Positions 27,263 to 35,835 of a stretch of 58,339 bases of DNA are shown piece after piece. Numbering within the stretch: the first letter of the stretch is position 1; each line of letters opens with the position of its first letter. Both the position numbers and the translations under genes were made by a program. The notes beneath the pieces were generated by a model. It was given only the letters and a program-made list of their open reading frames with translations, ran no database searches and was not told the origin of the DNA. Origin of the DNA: JAUIAI01 sp963976885 (GTDB lineage Bacteria; Pseudomonadota; Gammaproteobacteria; Burkholderiales; Burkholderiaceae_E); assembly GCA_963976885.1 (NCBI GenBank), contig CAXBNM010000001.1:1-58339 (forward strand). Reading direction: 5' to 3'.

Positions 27263-27594
27263 ATGCCGCGCGCACTGATGCGTTTGTGCGGGGCTTGTTC
27301 CCCGTACAGACAGCCATTGATACCGAGCAACCAGGATAAGGTAATCAGGGCGCAACCAATATCAATGATCAAACCGAAGTGATAGAACTGTTCGACATCG
27401 AACAGCGCATGGCTGAGCCGGACCGTCAGATAGCCGACCACAATTGTCGTCAGGACGTGAACAGTCCCCGACAAAGCGGTGCTTTCGAAAAAGTCGCGTA
27501 GTTCCTCGGCGATCAGGGTGGAGACGAAAAACAAACCGCACGGCACCGCGAACATGACGAGGAACAGGCCTAGCTGTAGCAAGCCGTTGGTCAA
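27247..27594 (-). CDS. Small hydrophobic membrane protein, unknown function
   Basis: A 115-residue frame with three likely membrane segments (about residues 5-27, 43-62 and 72-93) and a basic C-terminal tail (HKRISARGIRRYR). The amino-acid composition is that of a real membrane protein, not of a shadow frame, and no competing gene occupies the other strand. The start is uncertain: TTG at 27594 has only a weak ribosome site, and the next ATG (27555) would remove part of the first helix. I do not recognise the family. It is convergent with the SDR gene and upstream of nothing obviously related. Confidence 0.55.
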   Translation of the reverse strand: MTNGLLQLGLFLVMFAVPCGLFFVSTLIAEELRDFFESTALSGTVHVLTTIVVGYLTVRLSHALFDVEQFYHFGLIIDIGCALITLSWLLGINGCLYGEQAPHKRISARGIRRYR

Positions 27595-27832
27595 CCTGAT
27601 GCCCCAAAGATGAAACGAGTCAAGGGGAGTGTGACCATTTTCCCACGCTGTTTATAGCAAGCGCGGGGCTAACGGCTGATGTTCGCTGATCGGTGGTGAG
27701 TGCTGCGAGAGTGCGTTGGTGCCAGCAGAATTCGGCCGGCGGCGGGCGGACCGTTCATCGGGCGCGCCCGTCCGCGCAGGGCCAAAGACGGGCCTCGCGC
27801 AGGTGTGGCAATCGGGTTAGAAGCTCAGTGTC

Positions 27833-28705
27833 TCAGGACTTGGCTTCGCCGATGGTGCCGGCTTTGACGGGCAAGTCGACAAATTTTGGCGCCCGCTTCT
27901 CGCGCTGGGCAAGCATGGCTTCGCCGATTTCTTCCAGATTCAGAAAACTGGCGTTCCAGATGCTGATGTAGTCGAGGGTGGCGGCCGTTGGATTGTCGCG
28001 AGCATGCGTGATGATTTTCTTGCAACCATAGACTGCCATCGGCGCCTTGCTGGCAATTTCGGTGGCGGTGGCCATTACCGCCTCCAGCATCGCATTCTGA
28101 TCGGGGTAAACCGCATTGACCAGACCCACCGATTTGGCTTCGTCGGCACTCATCCGGCGGCCGGTATAGGCCAGTTCCCGGGCAACACCTTCGGGAATGA
28201 GCTTGACGATGCGCGGAAAGGTGCCGACGTCAGCGGTCATGCCGATGTTGGTTTCAAAAATCGTGAAGAACGCATCGGCGGTGGCATAACGCATGCAACA
28301 AGCCGTGGTCAGATCGACGCCGGCGCCAATGCAGCCCCCCTGAATGGCGGCCAGTACGGGAATTCGGCATTGCTCGAGCGCGGTGAAGCTTTCCTGCATC
28401 ACCCTGACCCGATTGTAGAAATCGGCGCCGTGCTGAATGCGACGCTGGCGCTTGCCTTCGGGCGTGTCGTCAGCCGCGTTCTTGCCGTGCTGGCCGAACA
28501 TGTTGACATCGATGCCGCTGGAGAAATGCGGTCCCGTTGAGGAAATCACGATGACCCGGGCCAGCGACTGGCTGTCAATGTGTTCAATCACGCGCGGCAG
28601 TTCGTCCCAGAACTCACGCACCATGGCATTGCGCTTGTCGGGTCGGTTCAGCACGATATGCGCAATCTGATTTTCAATCGTCAGGTCAAAACAAGTCGCT
28701 TGCAT
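27833..28705 (-). CDS. Crotonase-family protein, dienoyl-CoA isomerase-like
   Basis: A 290-residue enoyl-CoA hydratase/isomerase superfamily protein. The oxyanion-hole pattern (FSSGIDVNMF), the second loop (GGCIGAGVDLTTAC) and FETNIGMTADVGTFPRI are visible. The last two resemble the eukaryotic delta-3,5-delta-2,4-dienoyl-CoA isomerase, whose catalytic Asp and Glu residues lie in the matching positions (GVD, FE, ADVG). I therefore favour an isomerase of odd-double-bond dienoyl-CoAs over a plain hydratase. It lies in a run of minus-strand acyl-CoA genes; a GST-like gene lies 92 bases upstream. Confidence 0.88.
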   Translation of the reverse strand: MQATCFDLTIENQIAHIVLNRPDKRNAMVREFWDELPRVIEHIDSQSLARVIVISSTGPHFSSGIDVNMFGQHGKNAADDTPEGKRQRRIQHGADFYNRVRVMQESFTALEQCRIPVLAAIQGGCIGAGVDLTTACCMRYATADAFFTIFETNIGMTADVGTFPRIVKLIPEGVARELAYTGRRMSADEAKSVGLVNAVYPDQNAMLEAVMATATEIASKAPMAVYGCKKIITHARDNPTAATLDYISIWNASFLNLEEIGEAMLAQREKRAPKFVDLPVKAGTIGEAKS

Positions 28706-28797
28706 GAGACTTCCTTGTGGCTAAAGGTGAGAATGGATCGGGCAATCCGGATGGGCCGCTTGCTATTGGCGGCCTGGCGGGCATGGCCGGTGCGACT

Positions 28798-29481
28798 TCA
28801 GCGCTGCACGTTGCTGCGTGCGCCCTCGGAAAACGCCTTGGTCGCGTCTTTGTCGTTCACGATATTGGGCGTGGCCGCCGGCTGGGCGATGCCACGCTGC
28901 GCGGCGGGGCGTTCGCGGATCGCGTCGCGCCAGCGCTTCAGATGGGGCAGGCCGTCGGCACTGACCCCCGACCACTTGTAGGTGCGCACCCAGCACCAGT
29001 TGGCGATGTCGGCAATCGAATACTCGTCGGCCAGCCACTCGCTTTCGGCCAGCCGGGTATCGAGTACCTCGAACAAGCGACGCGATTCGTTCTGAAAGCG
29101 GTCAATGGCTGCCGGCACCTGCTCGGGGAAGTAGCGGTAGAACACATTGGCATTGCCCATCATCGGGCCGATGCCGCTCATCTGAAACATCAGCCATTGC
29201 ATCACTTTGGCTTTGCCGGCCGGGTCTGCGGGCATGAGCCGGCCGGTTTTCTCCGCGAGATAAACCATGATGGCGCCCGACTCGAAGATCACCAGATCGT
29301 TCGCATCACGGTCGACGATGACCGGAATCCGCCCGTTCGGATTCATGCGCAGGAACTCGGGGGTTTTCTGCTCCTGCTTGCGCAAGTCGATGGCGTGCAC
29401 GGTGTAGGGCAGGCCGAGTTCTTCGAGCGTGACCGAGGCTTTGTAGCCGTTCGGCGTTGAGGAGGTGTACAGGTCGATCAT
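28798..29481 (-). CDS. Glutathione S-transferase-like protein (YfcG/Ure2-type)
   Basis: A 227-residue cytoplasmic protein. The N-terminal thioredoxin-like domain (IDLYTSSTPNGYK, NPNGRIPVIVD, FESGAIMVYLAEK) and the helical C-terminal domain (IADIANWCWVR) match the bacterial Nu-class enzymes YfcG/YghU, which reduce disulfides with glutathione. The ATG at 29481 gives the usual family N-terminus; a TTG seven codons earlier abuts the stop of the upstream gene. It starts 21 bases after the enoyl-CoA hydratase gene, so the two are probably co-transcribed. What it does in this pathway is unclear; removing electrophilic by-products is one possibility. Confidence 0.9.
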   Translation of the reverse strand: MIDLYTSSTPNGYKASVTLEELGLPYTVHAIDLRKQEQKTPEFLRMNPNGRIPVIVDRDANDLVIFESGAIMVYLAEKTGRLMPADPAGKAKVMQWLMFQMSGIGPMMGNANVFYRYFPEQVPAAIDRFQNESRRLFEVLDTRLAESEWLADEYSIADIANWCWVRTYKWSGVSADGLPHLKRWRDAIRERPAAQRGIAQPAATPNIVNDKDATKAFSEGARSNVQR

Positions 29482-29502
29482 CGGTTTACTCGCGGGACGC
29501 AA

Positions 29503-30288
29503 TCAGCTCTTGCGCTCTTCAAAGAAGCGGGCAATCGACGCATCGTGCTCGCTGGTGTGGTGGGCCAGCGCCTGCAGACTTGCCGACAGCGTGAGCGTGT
29601 CATCAAGACGGCCGGTCTGGGCCTGGCGCATCAGGCGCTTGGCCATGCGCAGGGCCGGGCCGGAGTTGGCGGCCATGCGTGCGGCCAGACCCTGGGCGGT
29701 GGGCAGCAACTGGTCGGGGGCAACGACTTGCGACACCAGCCCCCAGGCCAGCGCCGTCTGCGCGTCGATCATGTCGCCGGTGAAGCTCATTTCAGCGGCC
29801 CGCTGATAGCCGATGGCACGCTGCAACAACCAGGCGCCGCCGTCGCCGGGAATGATGCCCAGCTTGACGAAGCTTTCGGCGAAGCGGGCTTTCTCGGAAG
29901 CAATGCGGATGTCGCACATGCAGGCCAGATCGCAACCGGCGCCAACGGCAGCACCGTTGACTGCGGCAATCGTCGGCACTTCGAGGTTGTGCAAGGCCAG
30001 CGGAATGCGCTGAATGCCGCGCAGATAGCCCTCGGAAATTTCAAACGGCGTGCCGGCCGCGATGCCTTTCTTGTCGCGCATGTCCTTGACATTGCCACCG
30101 GCCGAGAAGGCGCTGCCGGCACCGGTCAGCACGACGGCGCGTATGCTCGAATCGGCACCGATACGTTCGCAACACGCGACGATTTCATCCCATTGCGCTT
30201 GCGTACTCAGCGCGTTGCGCTCGTCGGGGCGGTTCAGGGTCAGGGTGGCGACGCCTTCGTGCGCCTCGAATTGAACGAAATCACTCAT
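29503..30288 (-). CDS. Enoyl-CoA hydratase/isomerase
   Basis: A 261-residue crotonase-fold enzyme. The ATG at 30288 follows GGAG (30297-30300) at good spacing; the frame upstream reads through a hairpin and was rejected. The oxyanion-hole segments FSAGGNVKDM and VNGAAVGAGCDLACMCD are present, along with FVKLGIIPGDGGAWLLQRAIG. In that segment the position of the second catalytic glutamate of classical hydratases reads as aspartate (PGDGG). That deviation makes the exact reaction uncertain: hydration, isomerisation or hydrolysis of an acyl-CoA. It lies between the acyl-CoA dehydrogenase pair and the GST gene on the same strand. Confidence 0.9.
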   Translation of the reverse strand: MSDFVQFEAHEGVATLTLNRPDERNALSTQAQWDEIVACCERIGADSSIRAVVLTGAGSAFSAGGNVKDMRDKKGIAAGTPFEISEGYLRGIQRIPLALHNLEVPTIAAVNGAAVGAGCDLACMCDIRIASEKARFAESFVKLGIIPGDGGAWLLQRAIGYQRAAEMSFTGDMIDAQTALAWGLVSQVVAPDQLLPTAQGLAARMAANSGPALRMAKRLMRQAQTGRLDDTLTLSASLQALAHHTSEHDASIARFFEERKS

Positions 30289-30309
30289 GAATGAGTCTCC
30301 GGTAGATCG

Positions 30310-30331
30310 CCCGCTCAGACAAATGAGCGGG
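30310..30331. other. Perfect hairpin upstream of the enoyl-CoA hydratase gene
   Basis: An 8-bp stem (CCCGCTCA / TGAGCGGG) closes a 6-base loop, 22 bases before the hydratase start codon. It has no T run. It may be an operator or a 5' UTR structure. Confidence 0.35.
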
Positions 30332-30343
30332 TCATTGTGGTTT

Positions 30344-30373
30344 GAGAAAAGCAAGGCCGGCTCAGTGCCGGCC
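30344..30373 (-). terminator. Intrinsic terminator after the acyl-CoA dehydrogenase pair
   Basis: Read on the minus strand, a 7-bp GC stem (GGCCGGC / GCCGGCC, 30355-30373, 5-base loop) lies 4 bases after the dehydrogenase stop and is followed by TTGCTTTTCTC. This suggests that the two dehydrogenase genes form one transcript separate from the hydratase gene. Confidence 0.65.
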
Positions 30374-30377
30374 AGAC

Positions 30378-31256
30378 TCAGGCTGGTTTGTTCAGACTGG
30401 TCGTGTCGGTGATGAAGGCCCACAGCGTGTCGGCGGCCAGAACTTTTTCGCCAAGCGCTTCGGCGCAGGCCAGTGAGCTTTGTTGCAAGTGGCCGAGTTC
30501 ATCGCGCCAGCGCAGCAGATTCAGGCTGTGCCGGTGCAGGAAATACTCCTGCGTGAAACCGATGGCGCCATGCACCTGATGACTGACCCGGTGGACGTTG
30601 GCAATCGCATTGGCAACCACCAGAGTGGCCGCCTGCAACAAGGGTTCAACGCGGTCGGCCATCAGACCGGACTGGCCGACCGCAGCCAGCACGAGATCGG
30701 TAGCCGTCGTGGCGGCGGCCGCTTCTGCGGCGGCCACGGCCAGCTCGTGCTGAATGGCCTGAAAGCGCGCCAGCGGCCGACCGAACTGCACCCGGTCTTG
30801 CGCATAGCTAATGGACAGATCGAGCGCAGCCTGCATCGCGCCGGTGGCTTGCGCGCAGCGGGCCAGGGTCAGGCCGCGCCGGGCGGTCGCGTCGAGGGCG
30901 TCAACCCATTCGGCCGGGCCGGCACGGTAGGGCTCGGGGGCGGCCATGATGGCCAGTTGCTGATTGTTCATGATCAGCAGCACCGCCATATCGACCGGCG
31001 TGGCGTGGCGGGCCTGTTCGCGCAGGATGGTGGCGGCGTCCGGCCAGGCTTCATGGTCGGCGGCCGGATCGTTCAAGACCGCATCAAAACCCAGTTCGGT
31101 CAGTTGCTTGAGCAGCTTGGCGCGCTGCGCCAGTGTGCTTTCACCGGCGGGCAGGCTGGCGGTCAGATCATGAAAGGTGCGCCGGGCGGCTTCGGTCAGA
31201 ATCGGATCGGGCTGCGCCAGCGGCGTGAGTTCCGGTGTGTTGTCGGTGGCAGTCAT
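30378..31256 (-). CDS. Acyl-CoA dehydrogenase, small (beta-type) subunit
   Basis: A 292-residue protein. Only the C-terminal helical half is well conserved (LDLSISYAQDRVQFGRPL, HQVHGAIGFTQEYFLHRHS); the N-terminal half is degenerate and short. This is typical of the non-catalytic partner in two-gene acyl-CoA dehydrogenases that form mixed tetramers, as described for steroid side-chain degradation enzymes. Its ATG overlaps the stop of the upstream, full-length dehydrogenase (TGATG, 31254-31258), so the two should be made in equal amounts. It is followed by an intrinsic terminator. The substrate is unknown; a bulky acyl-CoA is plausible. Confidence 0.9.
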   Translation of the reverse strand: MTATDNTPELTPLAQPDPILTEAARRTFHDLTASLPAGESTLAQRAKLLKQLTELGFDAVLNDPAADHEAWPDAATILREQARHATPVDMAVLLIMNNQQLAIMAAPEPYRAGPAEWVDALDATARRGLTLARCAQATGAMQAALDLSISYAQDRVQFGRPLARFQAIQHELAVAAAEAAAATTATDLVLAAVGQSGLMADRVEPLLQAATLVVANAIANVHRVSHQVHGAIGFTQEYFLHRHSLNLLRWRDELGHLQQSSLACAEALGEKVLAADTLWAFITDTTSLNKPA

Positions 31257-32395
31257 CAGCGTAGTCCCAGGCCGCGCGCGACGACGCCGCGCAGAATTTC
31301 TCGGGTCCCGCCGCGCAGCGACCAGGACGGTGAGTACAACGTGGCCTCGGTGAGCGCGTCGTACAACTCGGCGCTCGGTTGAGCCACCTCGGCTACCAGC
31401 TCGCGCAGGATGTCGATTTGCTGTTGCTCAAAGCTGTTGCCCAGGTCTTTGATGAACGAAGCTTCGAGATTCGGCGTGGCGCCTTGTTGCAGACTCGCGG
31501 CTACCGACACCGACATCGTGCGCAGCGCAATCAGTTTGGCGGCCAGGCGTCCGATGGCTGCCTTGATGCGCGGACTCGGTTGCTGGCGGGCGGCGTCAAT
31601 GATGGCCTCGGCCAGGCGGATGCAGGTCAGGTAGCGCTCGGGGCCGCTGCGCTCGTAGGCCAGTTCGCTGGTCACCTGCTGCCAGCCGTTGCCGGGTTCG
31701 CCAACCATGTTCTCGGCAGGAACGAAGGTGTCATCGAAGACGACCTCGTTGAATTCGCGATGGCCGGCCATGTTGATGATCGGATTGATCTGTACCTTCG
31801 GGTCGTGCAGATCGACGATCAGTTGTGACAGACCTTCGTGGCGTGATTCGCCGGCATCGCCGGTTCTGACCAGCACGATAGCGTAATGGTTCACATGGGC
31901 GAAGGTCGTCCAGACCTTGCGGCCGGTCACTTTCCAGCCACCCTCGACCGGTACGGCCCGGGTGCGCACCGAGGCCAGATCCGAGCCCGAATCGGGTTCG
32001 CTCATGCCAATGGCAAAAAAGCACTCGCCGCGGGCGATTTTCGGCAGGTAGGTCTGGCGCTGCTCTTCGCTGCCAAAGCGCAGCAATAACGGGCCGCTCT
32101 GCCGGTCGCCGATCCAGTGGGCCGCCATGGGCGCGTTGGCCGCAATCAGCTCTTCGGTGACGACCAGTCGTTCGAGGGTGGAGGCGTCCTGACCACCATA
32201 GGCCTTGGGCCAGGTCATGCCAATCCAGCCGCGAGCGCCCAGACGGGCCGAAAAACCGGCGTCGTGGGCCGTACTGAAATCACCGCGGCGCTGCCAGTGG
32301 CCGGCAGCCTTTTCATCGGCAATGAATTGTCGCACCTGGGCGCGCAGCGCATCGGCGGCGGGGGGCAGGGCGTAAATGGGAAAGTTAACGTTCAT
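31256..32395 (-). CDS. Acyl-CoA dehydrogenase, large (catalytic-type) subunit
   Basis: A 379-residue flavoprotein of the acyl-CoA dehydrogenase family. The FAD and substrate motifs are present: FFAIGMSEPDSGSDLASVRT, WTTFAHVNHY and the C-terminal SLRGGTREILRGVVARGLGL. I chose the ATG at 32395, giving MNVNFPIY; the longer frame overlaps the divergent PBP4 leader region. It oxidises acyl-CoAs to 2-enoyl-CoAs, passing electrons to ETF. It is the first gene of a two-gene unit with the smaller subunit and probably supplies the FAD and catalytic residues. Downstream crotonases and the SDR could complete a beta-oxidation-like route. Confidence 0.93.
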   Translation of the reverse strand: MNVNFPIYALPPAADALRAQVRQFIADEKAAGHWQRRGDFSTAHDAGFSARLGARGWIGMTWPKAYGGQDASTLERLVVTEELIAANAPMAAHWIGDRQSGPLLLRFGSEEQRQTYLPKIARGECFFAIGMSEPDSGSDLASVRTRAVPVEGGWKVTGRKVWTTFAHVNHYAIVLVRTGDAGESRHEGLSQLIVDLHDPKVQINPIINMAGHREFNEVVFDDTFVPAENMVGEPGNGWQQVTSELAYERSGPERYLTCIRLAEAIIDAARQQPSPRIKAAIGRLAAKLIALRTMSVSVAASLQQGATPNLEASFIKDLGNSFEQQQIDILRELVAEVAQPSAELYDALTEATLYSPSWSLRGGTREILRGVVARGLGLR

Positions 32396-32532
32396 AACCC
32401 GATTCTGCCCGATTCCCGGTGAAGGGTTCGCGGACGCGCAGCCAGCCGCTGAAACGTCAGGCCAGACCTGCACTGGCAACTTTGCGACAAAGCGGGCTCG
32501 ACGCGTGCAGCGGGCATGAAATAATCGCGCTC

Positions 32533-34023
32533 ATGACCATGCCCCGACTTCTTTACTCCGCAGCATTGAAACTGCGCTGCCTGCCGTTGCTGTTGCTGAC
32601 CGTTTGTGTCCTGGCTGGCGGGCCGGTACTGGCGGCTGCACCGGGGAGCGACGCCCAGCAACAACTCGTCGGCCAATGGTTGCAAGACGTTGGCGCCGGC
32701 GGTGATCAGGTCAGCGTGCAGGTACGGGCGCTGGATAACGGCGAGTCATTGCTGGCCGTCAATGAAGCAGCGACCCTGAACCCGGCCTCAAGTATCAAAC
32801 TGCTGACCACTTACGCCGGCTTGTTGCAACTGGGGGCCGATTACCGCTGGCAGACCCGTTTCTATCTGGACGGCAAACTTGTCAATGGCGTCTTGCAGGG
32901 CGATCTGGTGCTGGTTGGCGGCGGTGACCCCAAGCTCGTGATCGAAGATCTGCTGGCCGCGCTCGGGCAGATGCGCAGTGCCGGCCTGCGGCACATTACC
33001 GGCGATCTGCGGCTGGACAATGCCTTGTACGCGACGCCGGCCGCGGCTCGTGTGGTGTTCGACGGCCAGGCGTCCGAGCCCTATAACGTCTGGCCCGATG
33101 CGGCGATGCTCAACTTCAAGTCGACCAAATTCGTGGTCACGCCGCGGCGCGGCAAGGCTGAGCTGACACTTGATCCGCCATTGGCGGGAATTACCGTACA
33201 TAACCGTATCCAGCTTACCCGTGGGGGTTGTCGTTTCCGGGCCAGCGGTCTGAGCATCCGCGAGCAGATGCCGGCCGGCCAAACGGCCGGCGCGCCGCTG
33301 CTTGAGGTTGGCGGGCGCTACTCGCAGGGTTGCGGACAAGGGCATTCCTTTCATGCCGTGCTCGATCATGTGAGCTTCAGTGGCGCGTTGTTTCGGGCCG
33401 CCTGGGAGCAACTGGGCGGGCGCTGGGATGGCGTGGCCAGGCGCGAGCCGCGCCGCCAACAGCCGCGCAGCGAGGCACCCTGGTACACCTGGCAGTCGCC
33501 GCGGACACTGGCCGACATCGTCACCGACATCAACAAGTTCAGCAATAACGTGATGACGCGCCAGCTGATGCTGCAACTGGCCGCCGAACGTGGCGAGCCG
33601 GTTGTCGATGAGGCCTCGGCCCGCCGTCAGGTGACCGCGACCCTACGTTTGCAAGGCCTGGCCTTGCCGGGTCTGGTGCTCGATAACGGTGCCGGTCTGT
33701 CGCGTCATGCCCGGGTGTCGGCGGCCGGTCTGACAGAACTGCTCGCCCATGCGGCCGCCGGCCCGTTTGCCGATGTGTTGCGTTTGTCGTTGCCGGTAGT
33801 GGGCGTGGATGGCACGATGCGCGCGCGCCTGCGCAAGCATCCGGTGGCCGGCAATGGCTGGATCAAGACCGGCAGCCTGGCCGATGTGCGTTCGATGGCC
33901 GGTTATGTCGATGCGCAATCGGGGCGGCGCTATGCGCTGGCGTTGATCGTCAATGGCGCGGGCGCGCGAGCCAGTCTGCCCATGCAGGACCGGCTGCTGC
34001 GCTGGGTGTACGAAAACGGCTGA
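32533..34023 (+). CDS. dacB: D-alanyl-D-alanine carboxypeptidase/endopeptidase (PBP4 family)
   Basis: A 496-residue periplasmic peptidase S13. The start gives MTMPRLLYSAALKLR, then a hydrophobic stretch ending VLAAAPG, a cleavable signal peptide. A second ATG at 32539 is equally possible. The three penicillin-binding motifs are SSIK with nucleophile Ser86, SNN (INKFSNN) and KTG at Lys445. The long insertion between the first two motifs is normal for PBP4. It trims pentapeptides and cleaves DD-cross-links during peptidoglycan remodelling. It is divergent from the acyl-CoA dehydrogenase genes, with a shared 137-base promoter region, and convergent with ubiD. Confidence 0.95.
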   Translation: MTMPRLLYSAALKLRCLPLLLLTVCVLAGGPVLAAAPGSDAQQQLVGQWLQDVGAGGDQVSVQVRALDNGESLLAVNEAATLNPASSIKLLTTYAGLLQLGADYRWQTRFYLDGKLVNGVLQGDLVLVGGGDPKLVIEDLLAALGQMRSAGLRHITGDLRLDNALYATPAAARVVFDGQASEPYNVWPDAAMLNFKSTKFVVTPRRGKAELTLDPPLAGITVHNRIQLTRGGCRFRASGLSIREQMPAGQTAGAPLLEVGGRYSQGCGQGHSFHAVLDHVSFSGALFRAAWEQLGGRWDGVARREPRRQQPRSEAPWYTWQSPRTLADIVTDINKFSNNVMTRQLMLQLAAERGEPVVDEASARRQVTATLRLQGLALPGLVLDNGAGLSRHARVSAAGLTELLAHAAAGPFADVLRLSLPVVGVDGTMRARLRKHPVAGNGWIKTGSLADVRSMAGYVDAQSGRRYALALIVNGAGARASLPMQDRLLRWVYENG

Positions 34024-34035
34024 GGCCGGCCGAGC

Positions 34036-35598
34036 CTATAAGTCCATTTGCTGCATCAGCGCATCGACCTTGTCGCGCACCGTTGCGGTCATCGCAATGG
34101 GCTCTCCCCATTCGCGATTGGTTTCGCCCGGCCACTTGTTGGTGGCGTCGATGCCCATTTTTGAACCCAGCCCCGACACCGGTGAGGCGAAGTCGAGATA
34201 GTCGATCGGGGTGTTTTCGACCATCGTCGTGTCACGCATCGGATCGACGCGCGTCGTCATCGCCCAGATCACTTCCTGCCAGTCGCGAATATTCACATCG
34301 TCATCGGTGACGATGATGAATTTCGTGTACATGAACTGACGCAGGAAACTCCAGATGCCGAACATCACGCGTTTGGCATGACCGGGGTATTGTTTTTTCA
34401 TCGACACCACTGCCATCCGGTACGAGCAACCCTCGGGCGGCAGATAGAAGTCGGTGATCTCCGGAAACTGCTTTTGCAGAATCGGCACGAAGACTTCATT
34501 CAAGGCTACGCCGAGCATGGCCGGTTCGTCAGGCGGTTTGCCGGTGTAGGTGGAGTGGTAGATCGGCGCATCGCGATGGGTGATCCGATCGATGGTGAAC
34601 ACCGGAAACCAGTCCTGCTCGTTGTAGTAGCCGGTGTGGTCTCCAAACGGGCCTTCCAGCGCCATTTCCCATCCAGTAAGTGCATTGGCGGGCAGGTCGA
34701 ACTTGACGCCCTGGCGTTCGGCGTTGGCGCGCGTCAGGCTGCCATCCGGGTCGGGGCGAATACTGCCTTCAAGCACGATTTCGGCGGTGGCGGGCACTTT
34801 CAGTGCGTTGCCCAGACACGTGGCCAGTTCGGTTTTGTTTCCGCGCAGCAGGCCGGCAAACTGATACTCCGACAAGGAGTCGGGCACGGGGGTGACGGCG
34901 CCGAGAATCGTGGCCGGGTCGGCGCCAATGACGACCGATACCGGAAAGGGCTGCGGGTTATCGGTGGGCAGTTTGGTGTGTTCAAGAAAATCGAGCGCGC
35001 CGCCGCGATGGGCGAGCCAGCGCATGATGGTCTTGTTCGGCGCAATGCATTGCTGCCGATAAATGCCCAGGTTCTGGCGGGGCCGGTGCGGCCCACGGGT
35101 GACCACCAAACCCCAGGTGATGAGCGGGCCGGCATCGCCGGGCCAGCAGGTCTGAACGGGCAGGTGATTCAGATCGACCGCATCGCCTTCAATGACATGG
35201 CGCTGACACAGCGGGCTGGACACCTCTTTGGGCGCCATGCTCAAGACCTGGCGCAACACCGGCAGCTTGTCCCAGGCATCGCGCAGCCCGCGTGGCGGGT
35301 CGGGTTCTTTCAGAAAGGCGAGCAGCTTGCCGATCTCGCGCAGCGCTTCGGTTTCATTCTCGCCCATGCCCATCACCACGCGACGCGGCGTGCCAAACAG
35401 ATTGACCAGCACCGGCATTGACGCCGGCTGGCCATCACGCGTGGCATTTTCGAACAGCAGGGCCGGCCCCTGGGCGCGCAGCACCCGGTCGCCGATTTCG
35501 GTCATTTCGAGCGTGGTATCGACGGCGGCTGCGATGCGGCGGCATTCGCCTGCGGCCTCAAGCTTCTGGATGAACTCGCGTAAGTCTTTGTATTTCAA
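34036..35598 (-). CDS. ubiD: 4-hydroxy-3-polyprenylbenzoate decarboxylase UbiD
   Basis: A 520-residue cytoplasmic enzyme of ubiquinone synthesis. It uses prenylated FMN made by UbiX to remove the carboxyl group from the polyprenylated ring. The N-terminus (MKYKDLREFIQKLE), GTPRRVVMGMG, INLGIYRQQ-like NLGIYRQQCIAPNKTIMRW and the C-terminal SPVSGLGSKMGIDATNKWPGE are all characteristic, and the length is close to the E. coli enzyme (497). No ubiX gene is in the window. It is convergent with dacB and divergent from the lytic transglycosylase gene. Confidence 0.96.
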   Translation of the reverse strand: MKYKDLREFIQKLEAAGECRRIAAAVDTTLEMTEIGDRVLRAQGPALLFENATRDGQPASMPVLVNLFGTPRRVVMGMGENETEALREIGKLLAFLKEPDPPRGLRDAWDKLPVLRQVLSMAPKEVSSPLCQRHVIEGDAVDLNHLPVQTCWPGDAGPLITWGLVVTRGPHRPRQNLGIYRQQCIAPNKTIMRWLAHRGGALDFLEHTKLPTDNPQPFPVSVVIGADPATILGAVTPVPDSLSEYQFAGLLRGNKTELATCLGNALKVPATAEIVLEGSIRPDPDGSLTRANAERQGVKFDLPANALTGWEMALEGPFGDHTGYYNEQDWFPVFTIDRITHRDAPIYHSTYTGKPPDEPAMLGVALNEVFVPILQKQFPEITDFYLPPEGCSYRMAVVSMKKQYPGHAKRVMFGIWSFLRQFMYTKFIIVTDDDVNIRDWQEVIWAMTTRVDPMRDTTMVENTPIDYLDFASPVSGLGSKMGIDATNKWPGETNREWGEPIAMTATVRDKVDALMQQMDL

Positions 35599-35835
35599 TG
35601 TTCTTTTGCCGGTTCAGGGAGGGTGTAAAAGGGCGTGTTACCGATTGTCGCACCATTTGGTTTGACGGTGAGTGGGCGCAAACATAAAATGCCAATGACC
35701 GAGGCGTTTCGATAGGGCGGTTCGATCAAAAAGAATCCGGGCACTAGATGTTGTGGTCGCCTGGGCATACTGCGGCGAATGTAGTGTCCGTCGCGGGATG
35801 ATTGATTTCTCTGGAGAAACGCCGGTGTTGGCAGG

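Noticed and set aside
34378..35421. 347-codon plus-strand open frame
   Set aside because: It is antisense to ubiD, which is unambiguous.
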